From contig JBDWDN010000010.1 of the NCBI GenBank assembly GCA_039977295.1, positions 62,001 to 126,000 on the forward strand: a stretch of 64,000 nt of DNA, in the 5' to 3' direction. Below the pieces are notes generated by a model. That model was not told where the DNA came from, did not search any database, and saw nothing but the letters and a program-made list of their open reading frames with translations. The first letter of the stretch is position 1. Each line of letters opens with the position of its first letter. A program made the position numbers and the translations under genes. This stretch comes from Hellea sp039977295 (lineage in GTDB: Bacteria; Pseudomonadota; Alphaproteobacteria; Caulobacterales; Maricaulaceae). Of this stretch, positions 35,139 through 43,531 are shown piece after piece.

Positions 35139-35324
35139 CTATTTCTCTAAATTCTCAAAATGCTGGACCGCCCTTTCACGGCGTTCCTGTTTTAAAATCA
35201 TGTTCTCTCGTTCAGTCTCATAATCATCAGCTCTGTTCTTATAATATTGCGCGCCCCGATACGTCGCGGCGACGAACATCACAAAGCCAAGACCTTTGGC
35301 AATCAGAAACAGGACTTCAATCAT
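35139..35324 (-). CDS. Small single-pass membrane protein
   Basis: A 61-residue protein with one N-terminal membrane helix (about 3-20, LFLIAKGLGFVMFVAATY) followed by a highly charged cytoplasmic tail with alternating Glu/Arg (DDYETERENMILKQERRER). It sits tightly between scoB (2 bp upstream) and the thiolase gene (9 bp downstream), so it is in the operon. No family recognised. A membrane-tethering or adapter role for these soluble enzymes is only a guess. Confidence 0.6.
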   Translation of the reverse strand: MIEVLFLIAKGLGFVMFVAATYRGAQYYKNRADDYETERENMILKQERRERAVQHFENLEK

Positions 35325-35326
35325 GA

Positions 35327-35965
35327 TTACTCATAGACTATGTCAGCTTCGGTTTTGGCTTTCACGTCATCTAGCGTCACGCCTGGCGCAAGCTCTCTCA
35401 AGCGAAAACGCTTTTGACCATGCTCACGATCAAACACGCCAAGATCAGTAATGACCATATGGATGCAGGCTTTACCTGTTAGCGGCAATGTGCATTCTTT
35501 AAGGAACTTACTCTCGCCGCGCTTATTGGTGTGATCGAACAAAGCAATGCAGCGCTTAACGCCAGCCACAAGGTCCATCGCCCCGCCCATGCCTTTGACC
35601 ATTTTCCCGGGTATCATCCAATTGGCAATGTCGCCATTTTCAGCCACTTCCATCGCGCCCAATATCGACAAATCAATATGGCCGCCGCGTATCATCGCAA
35701 AGCTGGTGGCGCTATCGAAGAAACTGGATTTGGGCAGTGTCGTAATGGTTTGCTTACCTGCATTAATCAGGTCTGCATCTTCTTCGCCTGCGTAAGGAAA
35801 AGGCCCCATGCCCAGCATACCATTTTCAGATTGCAACGTAACATCTATCCCGTCAGGAATATGGTTCGCCACAAGGGTTGGAATTCCAATGCCCAGATTG
35901 ACATAGAACCCATCTTCTAATTCTTGCGCAGCACGGGCTGCCATTTCATCGCGTGTCCAAGCCAT
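35327..35965 (-). CDS. scoB: 3-oxoacid CoA-transferase subunit B
   Basis: A 212-residue beta subunit of succinyl-CoA:3-ketoacid CoA-transferase. Family marks are GFYVNLGIGIPTLVANHIP, the catalytic Glu in LQSENGMLGMGP and the MGGAMDLVAG loop. It moves CoA from succinyl-CoA to acetoacetate in the cytoplasm with subunit A (36452-37162). Subunits are usually adjacent; here a 157-residue TPR gene lies between them, 12 bp upstream of this start. With the thiolase it turns acetoacetate into acetyl-CoA. Related CoA-transferases (AtoA, butyrate or 3-oxoadipate types) are possible, but the thiolase and leucine genes favour SCOT. Confidence 0.9.
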   Translation of the reverse strand: MAWTRDEMAARAAQELEDGFYVNLGIGIPTLVANHIPDGIDVTLQSENGMLGMGPFPYAGEEDADLINAGKQTITTLPKSSFFDSATSFAMIRGGHIDLSILGAMEVAENGDIANWMIPGKMVKGMGGAMDLVAGVKRCIALFDHTNKRGESKFLKECTLPLTGKACIHMVITDLGVFDREHGQKRFRLRELAPGVTLDDVKAKTEADIVYE

Positions 35966-35977
35966 AAATATCTCCGA

Positions 35978-36451
35978 TTATGCCGCAGGCGGTTCGTAAG
36001 CGTCCCAACCCTCTGGCGGAGGGTCCAAGGCGGTCGTTACAAATTTAAAGTACTTAGCGTCCTCACCCTCAAAAATCTTTTTTCCGCCCATGATAAGAGC
36101 TCGGGAAAGATTATCTAAGGATTGTGTTTCATCATTCTTTTCGAAAAAGGATTTTCCTATTCTAAGGTGGATGTCTGGATCACCTAAACCATTAGGACTG
36201 TTGACAGCATTTCCGTAGGCTTTGAGCGCTGTATCCACATCGCCGATCTGCGTATATACGTCTCCTAGCAACATAAATATTCTAGAATTATGATCTTTAT
36301 TTTCCGTACCCTCAAAGGTTTGTAAGGTTAAGATCAGAGCATTATAGGCCAGCTTTCGTCCCTCATCGGTATTTAAACGAAGTCCATACTCGGCGTCTTC
36401 AATCGTCTTAATTGCCAATTCTTTAGCTTTGTCTTTCTTGGAATCAGACAT
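35978..36451 (-). CDS. TPR-like protein between the CoA-transferase subunits
   Basis: A 157-residue soluble protein with two or three tetratricopeptide-like helix pairs: NSRIFMLLGDVYTQIGDVDTALKAYGNAV-type spacing, then DIHLRIGKSFFEKNDETQSLDNLSRAL. It ends with a Pro-rich tail (PPPEGWDAYEPP). It starts right at the stop of scoA and ends 12 bp before scoB, so it is cotranscribed. TPR proteins mediate assembly or docking. Base composition is AT-richer than scoA and scoB, suggesting insertion into an older scoAB pair. Function unknown. Confidence 0.7.
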   Translation of the reverse strand: MSDSKKDKAKELAIKTIEDAEYGLRLNTDEGRKLAYNALILTLQTFEGTENKDHNSRIFMLLGDVYTQIGDVDTALKAYGNAVNSPNGLGDPDIHLRIGKSFFEKNDETQSLDNLSRALIMGGKKIFEGEDAKYFKFVTTALDPPPEGWDAYEPPAA

Positions 36452-37162
36452 TTATTTCGAATCCCGAACGGTTAATTGTTCTATGCGTTTCTCGCACACC
36501 GCTTCGACAATGCGCTGAACGAAGACACCTGGCGTATGAATAAAATTGGGGTCGAGTGAGCCAACGGGAACTATTTCATCCACTTCTGCCACTGTCACCT
36601 TACCCGCCATAGCCATCATCGGAGAAAAATTGCGCGCCGTAGCTTTAAAGATAAGGTTTCCCGCTGCGTCGCCTTTCCATGCTTTGATTATGGAAAGGTC
36701 TGCCTTGAGGCCTGTCTCCATAATATAGGTCTCATTATCGAATTCCTTATGCTCTTTACCCTCAGCAATAAGTGTTCCGACGCCTGTCTTTGTATAAAAG
36801 CCGGGAATGCCTGCCCCCCCTGCGCGGATGCGTTCGGCCAATGTCCCTTGGGGATTAAATTCGAGCTCTAATTCTTTGCCTAAATATTGACGTTCAAATT
36901 CTTTATTCTCGCCGACATAAGAACTGACCATCTTTTTGATTTGCCGCGTCTCGAGCAGTTGCCCGAGGCCAAAGCCGTCTACGCCCGCATTATTAGAAAT
37001 CACCGTCAGATTTTGCGCGCCGCTATCGCGCAACCCCGCAATGAGGTTCTCAGGAATTCCGCACAGGCCAAAGCCGCCGCTCATCACCGTTATGCCGTCA
37101 TTGCAAAGGCCCGCCAGAGCGTCTGCCGCTGTTTGATAGACTTTTCCCATATTTTCACTCAC
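36452..37162 (-). CDS. scoA: 3-oxoacid CoA-transferase subunit A
   Basis: A 236-residue alpha subunit with the glycine-rich GGFGLCGIPENLI near residue 28, SNNAGVDGFGLG, and FYTKTGVGT, all typical of SCOT/AtoD-like alpha subunits. It pairs with the protein at 35327-35965 to activate acetoacetate with succinyl-CoA. It is the first gene of the unit scoA - TPR - scoB - small membrane protein - thiolase. The 94-bp gap to the TetR gene upstream is AT-rich and may hold the promoter. SCOT is preferred over other class I CoA-transferases by context. Confidence 0.9.
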   Translation of the reverse strand: MSENMGKVYQTAADALAGLCNDGITVMSGGFGLCGIPENLIAGLRDSGAQNLTVISNNAGVDGFGLGQLLETRQIKKMVSSYVGENKEFERQYLGKELELEFNPQGTLAERIRAGGAGIPGFYTKTGVGTLIAEGKEHKEFDNETYIMETGLKADLSIIKAWKGDAAGNLIFKATARNFSPMMAMAGKVTVAEVDEIVPVGSLDPNFIHTPGVFVQRIVEAVCEKRIEQLTVRDSK

Positions 37163-37256
37163 ATGATTTAAAGTTATATTTATGCGTAACCATTTGGCTG
37201 TTACAAGTTATCTGCGCATAAAGATAATTTGTGTTATTATTAACTCTCAATTTGAT

Positions 37257-37859
37257 TCATTTATAAACAGATATGCCTGCCCGCATCTGTAGCGCGAAAT
37301 GCGCGGCAATATCTTCCCCTTTTAGGCGTCCTGACGCATCATACCAAGCGTTAAGCCAGTTTAGGGCCCCCATAAAGAAGAAGACATGTAACCGTGCATC
37401 ACCTGCGCGGATAGAGCCATCTTTCTGGCCATCTTTGACAAGGCGAATAATTTTACGTTCAATCTTGCCGCGCCGTTCCAGAACATCACTTTTATTGTCA
37501 TCCCCGAGGCTATTTACATCTGTCAAAAGAGACACGCCTGACCCCGTGAGCATTTTGACGAAATCAATATAAAGCGCTTCGAGCTTATCCAGCGCCGAGG
37601 CCCCTTGATGTTTGACGGATAATATCTCGTCCATCGCATCATAAGCCATAAGGTGACATTCATAGAGCACCTCTTCTTTATTTCGCAGATAATAGTAAAG
37701 CGCAGGCTTGGTCAGGCCGAGGCCTGCTGCGATTTCAGTCATCGATGTATTGTGATAACCTTGACGGCGAAAGGCCTGTCCCGCCGCAAGAATAACCGCG
37801 CGGCGTTTAGCGCTAAATTGCTTATTTCTATCGAAGGGGTCTTTAAGCGCGGTTTGCAT
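37257..37859 (-). CDS. TetR-family regulator of the leucine/ketone genes
   Basis: About 200 residues from ATG 37859. A longer frame from 37904 would start inside the operator palindrome and is unlikely. The N-terminal HTH is clear: RRAVILAAGQAFRRQGYHNTSMTEIAAGLGLTK in two parts, then ALYYYLRNKEEVLYECH. The C-terminal ligand domain is similar to acyl-CoA-type regulators. It is divergent from mccB, and a palindrome TTTGAC-TCAAGG-GTCAAA sits between them. It probably represses mccB-mccA-ivd and itself until an acyl-CoA intermediate is present. The inducer is an inference. Confidence 0.85.
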   Translation of the reverse strand: MQTALKDPFDRNKQFSAKRRAVILAAGQAFRRQGYHNTSMTEIAAGLGLTKPALYYYLRNKEEVLYECHLMAYDAMDEILSVKHQGASALDKLEALYIDFVKMLTGSGVSLLTDVNSLGDDNKSDVLERRGKIERKIIRLVKDGQKDGSIRAGDARLHVFFFMGALNWLNAWYDASGRLKGEDIAAHFALQMRAGISVYK

Positions 37860-37884
37860 AACACAATTTATGTAGCATCTTAAT

Positions 37885-37931
37885 AAATTTGACTCAAGGG
37901 TCAAATTTATGTATCAAGAGTCAAAATTATA
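37885..37931. promoter_or_regulatory. Palindromic TetR operator between divergent genes
   Basis: ATTTGAC-TCAAGG-GTCAAAT at 37887-37906 is a perfect inverted repeat. A second, partial copy (TATCAAGAGTCAAAATTA) follows at 37912-37929. They lie between the TetR gene and mccB, overlapping the likely promoters of both. Confidence 0.65.
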
Positions 37932-37946
37932 ATGAGCTTTTGATCT

Positions 37947-39536
37947 ATGCCTAAAATTATCAGTAAGATAAATCCTGACAGCCCGCAGTTTCGCGCTAAC
38001 TCGGAAGCCATGAAAGTGCTCGTCGATGACCTTCGCGAGAAAGTGGGCAAGATAGCACTAGGTGGGTCTGAGCGCTCTCGGGAGCGTCATATTGGGCGGG
38101 GCAAGCTCCTCCCGAGGGAACGCGTCGAACGCCTGCTGGATCCGGGAACGCCTTTTCTCGAGCTCTCCCAAATGGCGGCTTATGAATGCTATGATGACGA
38201 CATTCCCAGCGCCGGCATGATTACAGGCATTGGCCGCGTCGCGGGGCGCGAAGTCATGATTATTTGTAATGACGCGACGGTCAAAGGCGGAACCTATTAT
38301 CCGCTGACGTGCCAGAAACAATCACGCGCCCAAGAAATTGCGCGGCTAAACAAGCTTCCCTGTATCTATTTGGTCGATAGCGGCGGCGCCAACTTGCCTA
38401 ACCAAGCTGAAATATTCCCGGGCAAAGATGATTTCGGGAGCTGCTTTTACAACCAAGCCAATATGAGCGCCGAAGGCATTCCGCAAATCGCCGTTGTCAT
38501 GGGAAGCTGCACAGCGGGCGGGGCTTATGTTCCGGCTATGGCAGACGAGTCCATCATTGTCGCCGAGCAAGGCACCATCTTCCTCGCAGGGCCGCCCCTC
38601 GTCAAAGCCGCCACAGGCGAAGATATCGACGCCGAAACACTTGGCGGCGGATTGCTCCATGCCAAGACATCCGGCGTTGTCGATCACCTCGCCAGTAATG
38701 ACGCGCATGCCCTGCAAATGGCGCGTGACAGCATTAAGACCCTCGGCAAAGCCAATTACGCTTATGCCCCTGATGACGCTGAGCCGCCTGCCTATGATGA
38801 AGATGAATTAAACGGCATCGTGCCCCATGATGCCCGTCAGCCCTATGATTGCCGCGAAATTATCGCGCGCATTGTGGACGGCTCTGACTTTCATGAATTT
38901 AAGAAAGAATATGGCAATACACTTATCTGCGGCTTTGCCAAAATTCACGGCTATCAAGTCGGTATCCTTGGCAATAATGGCGTGTTATTTGCGGAGTCAG
39001 CCGTCAAAGGCGCGCATTTCGTAGAACTATGCTGCCAGCGTAATATACCCATTGTCTTTCTTCAAAACATCACAGGCTTTATGGTCGGCTCTAAGGCCGA
39101 AGCGGGCGGCATTGCTAAACACGGCGCAAAGATGGTGCATGCCGTGGCTTGCGCCAAAGTCCCGAAACTGACGATCATTGTTGGGGGCTCTTACGGCGCG
39201 GGGAATTACGGCATGTGCGGACGCTCTTATAATCCACGCTTGCTCTTTATGTGGCCCAATGCCCGCATCGCCGTCATGGGCGGCGAACAAGCCGCAGATG
39301 TACTGGCCACCGTTAACCGCAATGCCAAGACATGGACAGAGGCCGAGCGCGACGCCTTTAAGAAACCCATCATCGAGAAATTTGAAAAAGAAAGTCACCC
39401 GTATTTCGCCAGTGCCCGCATCTGGGATGACGGTATTATTGCGCCTACGGATACGCGGCGGGTCTTGGGGCTAGGTTTGGCTATGGCGGCGAATGCGCCG
39501 TTAGAGGAGACCAAATTCGGGGTCTTTAGAATGTAA
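37947..39536 (+). CDS. mccB: Methylcrotonyl-CoA carboxylase, carboxyltransferase subunit
   Basis: A 529-residue biotin-dependent carboxyltransferase. Family motifs are RERHIGRGKLLPRERVERLL, IYLVDSGGANLPNQ, VVMGSCTAGGAYVPAM, FLAGPPLVKAATGE and, in the second half, LQNITGFMVGSKAEAGGI and GGSYGAGNYGMCGRSY. The ALNPQ-free ANLPNQAEIFPG and the GEDIDAETLGG segment favour methylcrotonyl-CoA over propionyl-CoA. It transfers CO2 from biotin to 3-methylcrotonyl-CoA in leucine breakdown. It leads the rightward unit mccB - mccA - ivd - MaoC gene. The operator at 37887-37906 is about 40 bp upstream. Confidence 0.93.
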   Translation: MPKIISKINPDSPQFRANSEAMKVLVDDLREKVGKIALGGSERSRERHIGRGKLLPRERVERLLDPGTPFLELSQMAAYECYDDDIPSAGMITGIGRVAGREVMIICNDATVKGGTYYPLTCQKQSRAQEIARLNKLPCIYLVDSGGANLPNQAEIFPGKDDFGSCFYNQANMSAEGIPQIAVVMGSCTAGGAYVPAMADESIIVAEQGTIFLAGPPLVKAATGEDIDAETLGGGLLHAKTSGVVDHLASNDAHALQMARDSIKTLGKANYAYAPDDAEPPAYDEDELNGIVPHDARQPYDCREIIARIVDGSDFHEFKKEYGNTLICGFAKIHGYQVGILGNNGVLFAESAVKGAHFVELCCQRNIPIVFLQNITGFMVGSKAEAGGIAKHGAKMVHAVACAKVPKLTIIVGGSYGAGNYGMCGRSYNPRLLFMWPNARIAVMGGEQAADVLATVNRNAKTWTEAERDAFKKPIIEKFEKESHPYFASARIWDDGIIAPTDTRRVLGLGLAMAANAPLEETKFGVFRM

Positions 39537-39566
39537 TGCTAAGTGCAATTATTAAAGTATTATCCT

Positions 39567-39699
39567 CCTTCTCCTTGGGGAGAAGGTGCCGCGAAGCGGC
39601 GGATGAGGGGACGCAGATGACCGAAGGGAATGCGCCAGAACGAGGGACATCTTTTGTCCCCTCACCCCCGCTTCGCGGACCCTCTCCCCAAGGAGAGGG
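39567..39699. repeat. Double-hairpin intergenic repeat, copy 2
   Basis: Module one is CCTTCTCCTTGGGGAGAAGG, TG, CCGCGAAGCGG, then ATGAGGGG. Module two is inverted: CCCCTCACCC, CGCTTCGCG, then CCTCTCCCCAAGGAGAGG. A variable stretch of about 40 bp lies between them. It fills most of the mccB-mccA gap. Confidence 0.8.
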
Positions 39700-39720
39700 A
39701 AAACCAATTGAGTGCTCAAT

Positions 39721-41724
39721 ATGACCAAAATCAAAAAAATCCTAATTGCCAATCGCGGCGAGATAGCTTGCCGCGTCATAAAAACAGCCCGGAAAATGGG
39801 CATCGCCACGGTCGCTGTTTATTCCGACGCAGACCGCAAAGCCCTGCATGTGCGCATGGCCGATGAAGCGGTGCATATCGGGCCATCGCCAGCTGTTGAG
39901 AGTTATCTGGTTATCGACAAAATCATTGCGGCTGCCATCGATTCTGGCGCAGACGCTATCCATCCTGGTTATGGTTTTCTCTCTGAAAATCCTGCCTTTG
40001 TGCGCGCTTGCGAAAAAGCCGGCATTACGTTTATCGGGCCGAGCGCCGAGAGCATGGAAGCGATGGGCCTTAAAGACGCCGCTAAGAAATTAATGGATGA
40101 AGCGGGCGTTCCGATTACACCCGGTTATCATGGCAAAGATCAGGACGGAAAACTGCTCAAGGCCAAAGCCGGCATGATTGGTTATCCCGTGCTTATCAAA
40201 GCGGTCGCGGGCGGCGGCGGTAAAGGCATGCGCAAGGTCGAAGCCGAAGAAGACTTCGACGCCATGCTCGCCTCTTGCCAACGCGAAGCTAAATCAAGCT
40301 TTGGCAATCAAGACGTCTTAATTGAAAAATATATCCAAAGCCCCCGCCACATCGAGGTGCAAGTATTCGGCGATAGCCACGGCAATGTCGTGCATATGTT
40401 TGAGCGCGACTGCTCGCTACAGCGCCGCCACCAAAAAGTCATAGAAGAAGCCCCTGCTCCCGGCATGACGGAGGAAGTGCGCAAAGCCATGACAGACGCC
40501 GCCGTGCAAGCCGCGAAAGCCGTCAACTATGTCGGTGCTGGCACAGTAGAATTTATCGTAGACGGATCAGGCAAGCTCCGCACCGACGGGTTCTGGTTCA
40601 TGGAAATGAATACAAGACTGCAAGTGGAACATCCTGTGACGGAAATGATTACAGGGCTTGATTTGGTGGAGCTTCAGATACGTGTGGCTCAGGGTGAGGA
40701 GTTGCCGAAGCAAGGCGATATTAAAATGGAAGGACATGCGGTTGAGGCGAGGCTTTATGCCGAAGATCCTACGAATGACTTTTTGCCGACAACGGGTTTG
40801 ATCAGATGTCTCGACGACTTATCAGCTGAAAAGAGTCAAGGCAGTTTTCGAATCGATACGGGTTATGAGGACCAAGATTCAGTGGGTATCCATTATGACC
40901 CGATGATTGCTAAAATCATAGGCTTTGGAGAAGATCGTAAAGGCGCTATCGTAAATTGCTGGGACGGGGTTGATGAAATTGAAGTTTGGCCGCTAAAAAC
41001 AAATGCAGCCTTCTTAATGAATGTTCTCACTTATGAAGATTTCCTCAGAGCAAATCTTTCTACGCACTTCATCAACGATTATTTTAATGACCTAAAGCCT
41101 GTCAAACTAATTGAATTTGATGAAATCTATGGGTTAGCTGGATTGCATCTCTATTGTGAAGCCAATGATGACACCGAAACACCTTTCGGCAATCATAAAG
41201 GCTGGAGACTGAATTTAGAAAAAAACTCAACCTTTATTTTCGAGAAAAACGGAGAACCTCTCTCAGTCCGTATCGTAAAAGATGGTCCCGATTTTTGGAA
41301 AATAGAGGTTGGAGAAAACAATTACGTCTACCTACTTGAAGATGGTCCTCTTAACGCGAAGCCTCAGGACGTCCTTTTGCATTACTATGACTGGGATACA
41401 AAAACTAAATCCGATTATGTAAGCCTTCACAGGTTTGGAAACTTCGTTCAAGTTCCGTTTTATAACCCAGCAAATGAACTTTTATCTGGAGGAGGCAACG
41501 CCCTCACCGCCCCTATGCCCGGCAAGATTATCGCCGTGAAGGCCAAGGTCGGTGACATTGTCAAAGCTGGCGACCCGCTCATCATTATGGAAGCGATGAA
41601 AATGGAAATGACGCTTGAGGCCCCGCGCGACGGTGTTGTGGCTGAGGTTACGGCGGAGCTTGATGCGCTGGTGACGGATGGCGAGATGCTTTTGGCGCTG
41701 GAAGAGATAGAAAACGAAAAATAA
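39721..41724 (+). CDS. mccA: Methylcrotonyl-CoA carboxylase, biotin subunit
   Basis: About 667 residues from ATG 39721 (a GTG at 39712 is also in frame). Residues 1-450 are biotin carboxylase: ILIANRGEIACRVI, HPGYGFLSENPAF, KAVAGGGGKGMR, ERDCSLQRRHQKVIEE and EMNTRLQVEHPVTE. A BT linker domain follows (about 460-590), then the biotinyl domain with EAMKMEM (about 630). It carboxylates biotin with ATP and bicarbonate for mccB. From about 40740 to 41490 the DNA is visibly more AT-rich and less conserved in style than both ends, suggesting a recombined middle. The gene is complete in frame. Confidence 0.92.
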   Translation: MTKIKKILIANRGEIACRVIKTARKMGIATVAVYSDADRKALHVRMADEAVHIGPSPAVESYLVIDKIIAAAIDSGADAIHPGYGFLSENPAFVRACEKAGITFIGPSAESMEAMGLKDAAKKLMDEAGVPITPGYHGKDQDGKLLKAKAGMIGYPVLIKAVAGGGGKGMRKVEAEEDFDAMLASCQREAKSSFGNQDVLIEKYIQSPRHIEVQVFGDSHGNVVHMFERDCSLQRRHQKVIEEAPAPGMTEEVRKAMTDAAVQAAKAVNYVGAGTVEFIVDGSGKLRTDGFWFMEMNTRLQVEHPVTEMITGLDLVELQIRVAQGEELPKQGDIKMEGHAVEARLYAEDPTNDFLPTTGLIRCLDDLSAEKSQGSFRIDTGYEDQDSVGIHYDPMIAKIIGFGEDRKGAIVNCWDGVDEIEVWPLKTNAAFLMNVLTYEDFLRANLSTHFINDYFNDLKPVKLIEFDEIYGLAGLHLYCEANDDTETPFGNHKGWRLNLEKNSTFIFEKNGEPLSVRIVKDGPDFWKIEVGENNYVYLLEDGPLNAKPQDVLLHYYDWDTKTKSDYVSLHRFGNFVQVPFYNPANELLSGGGNALTAPMPGKIIAVKAKVGDIVKAGDPLIIMEAMKMEMTLEAPRDGVVAEVTAELDALVTDGEMLLALEEIENEK

Positions 41725-41730
41725 TAATGT

Positions 41731-41861
41731 CCTTCTCCTTGAGGGAGAAGGTGTCACGAAGTGACGGATGAGGGGCCACGGATAACATGTTGAGCTCTGC
41801 TCAGCTTTTAGTTCGTTACCCCTCACCCACCCTTCGGGCACCCTCTCCCTCGAGGAGAGGG
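41731..41861. repeat. Double-hairpin intergenic repeat, copy 3
   Basis: Module one is CCTTCTCCTTGAGGGAGAAGG without loop expansion, TG, TCACGAAGTGA, CGGATGAGGGG. Module two is inverted: CCCCTCACCCACCC-TTCGGG, then CCCTCTCC..GGAGAGGG. It fills the mccA-ivd gap and would be transcribed as RNA hairpins within the operon. Confidence 0.8.
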
Positions 41862-41884
41862 AAAACAAATAGAAAGAGACTGCC

Positions 41885-43054
41885 ATGACGACATCATACC
41901 CCACCCTTCAATTTGGGCACTCAGAAGAAACGCAAATGATCCGCGAATCTGTCCACGGATTTGCGCAGGAACATATCGCGCCTATAGCTGCCGAAATCGA
42001 CTCCACCAATAAATTCCCGCGCCATCTTTGGCCCCTTATGGGCGAGCTTGGGCTGCACGGCATTACGGTTAGTGAAGAAGATGGCGGCACCGGGCTTGGT
42101 TATCTTGAACACACCATCGCGATTGAAGAGATCAGCCGCGCGAGCGCCTCTGTTGGGCTGTCTTATGGCGCGCATTCTAACCTTTGCATCAATCAGCTGC
42201 GACGCTGGGGTAATGCTGAGCAAAAGGCCAAATACCTGCCTAAACTTATGAGCGGTGAGCATGTAGGCTCCCTCGCCATGAGCGAACCTGGCGCTGGCTC
42301 TGATGTTGTCTCCATGAAATTACGCGCTGATGCAGCCCAAGGCGGATATCTGCTGAACGGCAATAAAATGTGGATCACTAATGCCCCCGAAGCCAACACC
42401 TTATTAGTCTATGCCAAGACCGATCCAAGTGCCGGATCCAAAGGCATTACGGCCTTTATCATCACGCCAGATATGGAGGGCTTTTCAACGGCGCAAAAGC
42501 TCGACAAGCTTGGCATGCGCGGCTCTGATACGTGCGAGCTTGTTTTTGAAGATTGCTTTGTCTCGGATGAGAATGTCGTTGGCGAAATCGGCCAAGGCGC
42601 AGAAATCTTGATGAGCGGCCTGGACTATGAACGTGTGGTCCTGTCAGGGCTTTCCGTCGGCATCATGCAGGCCTGCCTTGATGTCGTGCTGCCCTATATT
42701 CATGAGCGCCAGCAATTTGGCAAACCCATTGGGACCTTCCAGCTCATGCAAGGCAAGCTCGCCGATATGTATGTCACCCTCTCTACGGCGCGCTCTTACG
42801 TCTATGCTGTCGCCGCTGCTTGTGATCGGGGCGAGACCACCCGCAAAGACGCGGCAGGCTGTATCCTCTACGCCGCCGAGAAAGCGACTTTAATGGCAAG
42901 CGACGCGATTCAAATGCTGGGCGGGAATGGCTATATCAATGAATACCCAACGGGACGTTTATGGCGTGATGCAAAGCTGATGGAAATTGGCGCCGGCACC
43001 TCCGAAATTCGGCGCTGGCTCATTGGGCGCGAGCTCTTTGGGGAGACGTCCTAA
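41885..43054 (+). CDS. ivd: Isovaleryl-CoA dehydrogenase
   Basis: A 389-residue acyl-CoA dehydrogenase. FAD and fold motifs are LAMSEPGAGSDVVSM, KMWITNAPEA, and QMLGGNGYINEYPTGRLWRDAK followed by IGAGTSEI. The catalytic Glu sits in SGLDYERVVLSGL, the position used by isovaleryl-CoA dehydrogenases, not in the later position used by short- and medium-chain enzymes. It makes 3-methylcrotonyl-CoA from isovaleryl-CoA, the substrate of the MccAB carboxylase encoded just upstream. Electrons go to ETF. The stop overlaps the start of the MaoC gene by 1 bp. The match and context agree well. Confidence 0.93.
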   Translation: MTTSYPTLQFGHSEETQMIRESVHGFAQEHIAPIAAEIDSTNKFPRHLWPLMGELGLHGITVSEEDGGTGLGYLEHTIAIEEISRASASVGLSYGAHSNLCINQLRRWGNAEQKAKYLPKLMSGEHVGSLAMSEPGAGSDVVSMKLRADAAQGGYLLNGNKMWITNAPEANTLLVYAKTDPSAGSKGITAFIITPDMEGFSTAQKLDKLGMRGSDTCELVFEDCFVSDENVVGEIGQGAEILMSGLDYERVVLSGLSVGIMQACLDVVLPYIHERQQFGKPIGTFQLMQGKLADMYVTLSTARSYVYAVAAACDRGETTRKDAAGCILYAAEKATLMASDAIQMLGGNGYINEYPTGRLWRDAKLMEIGAGTSEIRRWLIGRELFGETS

Positions 43055-43527
43055 TGCCAAATGTAAGGCCAAGTGGTAAGTGGTTTGATGAACTCGAAGT
43101 CGGTCAAGTTTTTCAGCATCCAATTCGCCGCACACTGACAGAGACAGATAATATCCTTTTCACCTCCATGACGCATAATCCGGCGCAATTACATTTAGAC
43201 GCCGAATATTGCCGCACGGAAACTGAGTTTGGAAAGCCGCTGATTAATTCCTATTTCACATTGGGTTTAGTTGTCGGCATCTCAGTCGGCGACACCACAC
43301 TCGGGACGGCCGTCGCTAATCTTGGCACGGATAAAGTCCGTTTTCCCAAACCCTTATTTGCCGGTGACACCATAAATGTAGAGACGGAAATCATAGCCCT
43401 GCGCGAGAGTAAATCTCGCCCGACCCAAGGCATTGTCACCTTTGCGCATCGCGCCTTTAATCAGCACGGTGACCTCGTTTGTACATTAGAGCGTAGCGGC
43501 TTGCAGCATAAGACACCGCAAAAATAA
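43054..43527 (+). CDS. MaoC-family hydratase
   Basis: A 157-residue single hot-dog protein of the MaoC type. The hydratase motif region DNILFTSMTHNPAQLHLDAEY has the Asp/His catalytic pair pattern (N-P-x-Q-x-H). SYFTLGLVVGISVGDT and AGDTINVETEI follow as in mesaconyl-CoA-hydratase-like proteins. It is translationally coupled to ivd by a 1-bp overlap. In leucine breakdown the 3-methylglutaconyl-CoA hydratase step is missing from this window, so this protein could take it, although the usual enzyme is of the enoyl-CoA hydratase (crotonase) type. That assignment is tentative. Confidence 0.8.
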   Translation: MPNVRPSGKWFDELEVGQVFQHPIRRTLTETDNILFTSMTHNPAQLHLDAEYCRTETEFGKPLINSYFTLGLVVGISVGDTTLGTAVANLGTDKVRFPKPLFAGDTINVETEIIALRESKSRPTQGIVTFAHRAFNQHGDLVCTLERSGLQHKTPQK

Positions 43528-43531
43528 CAGT

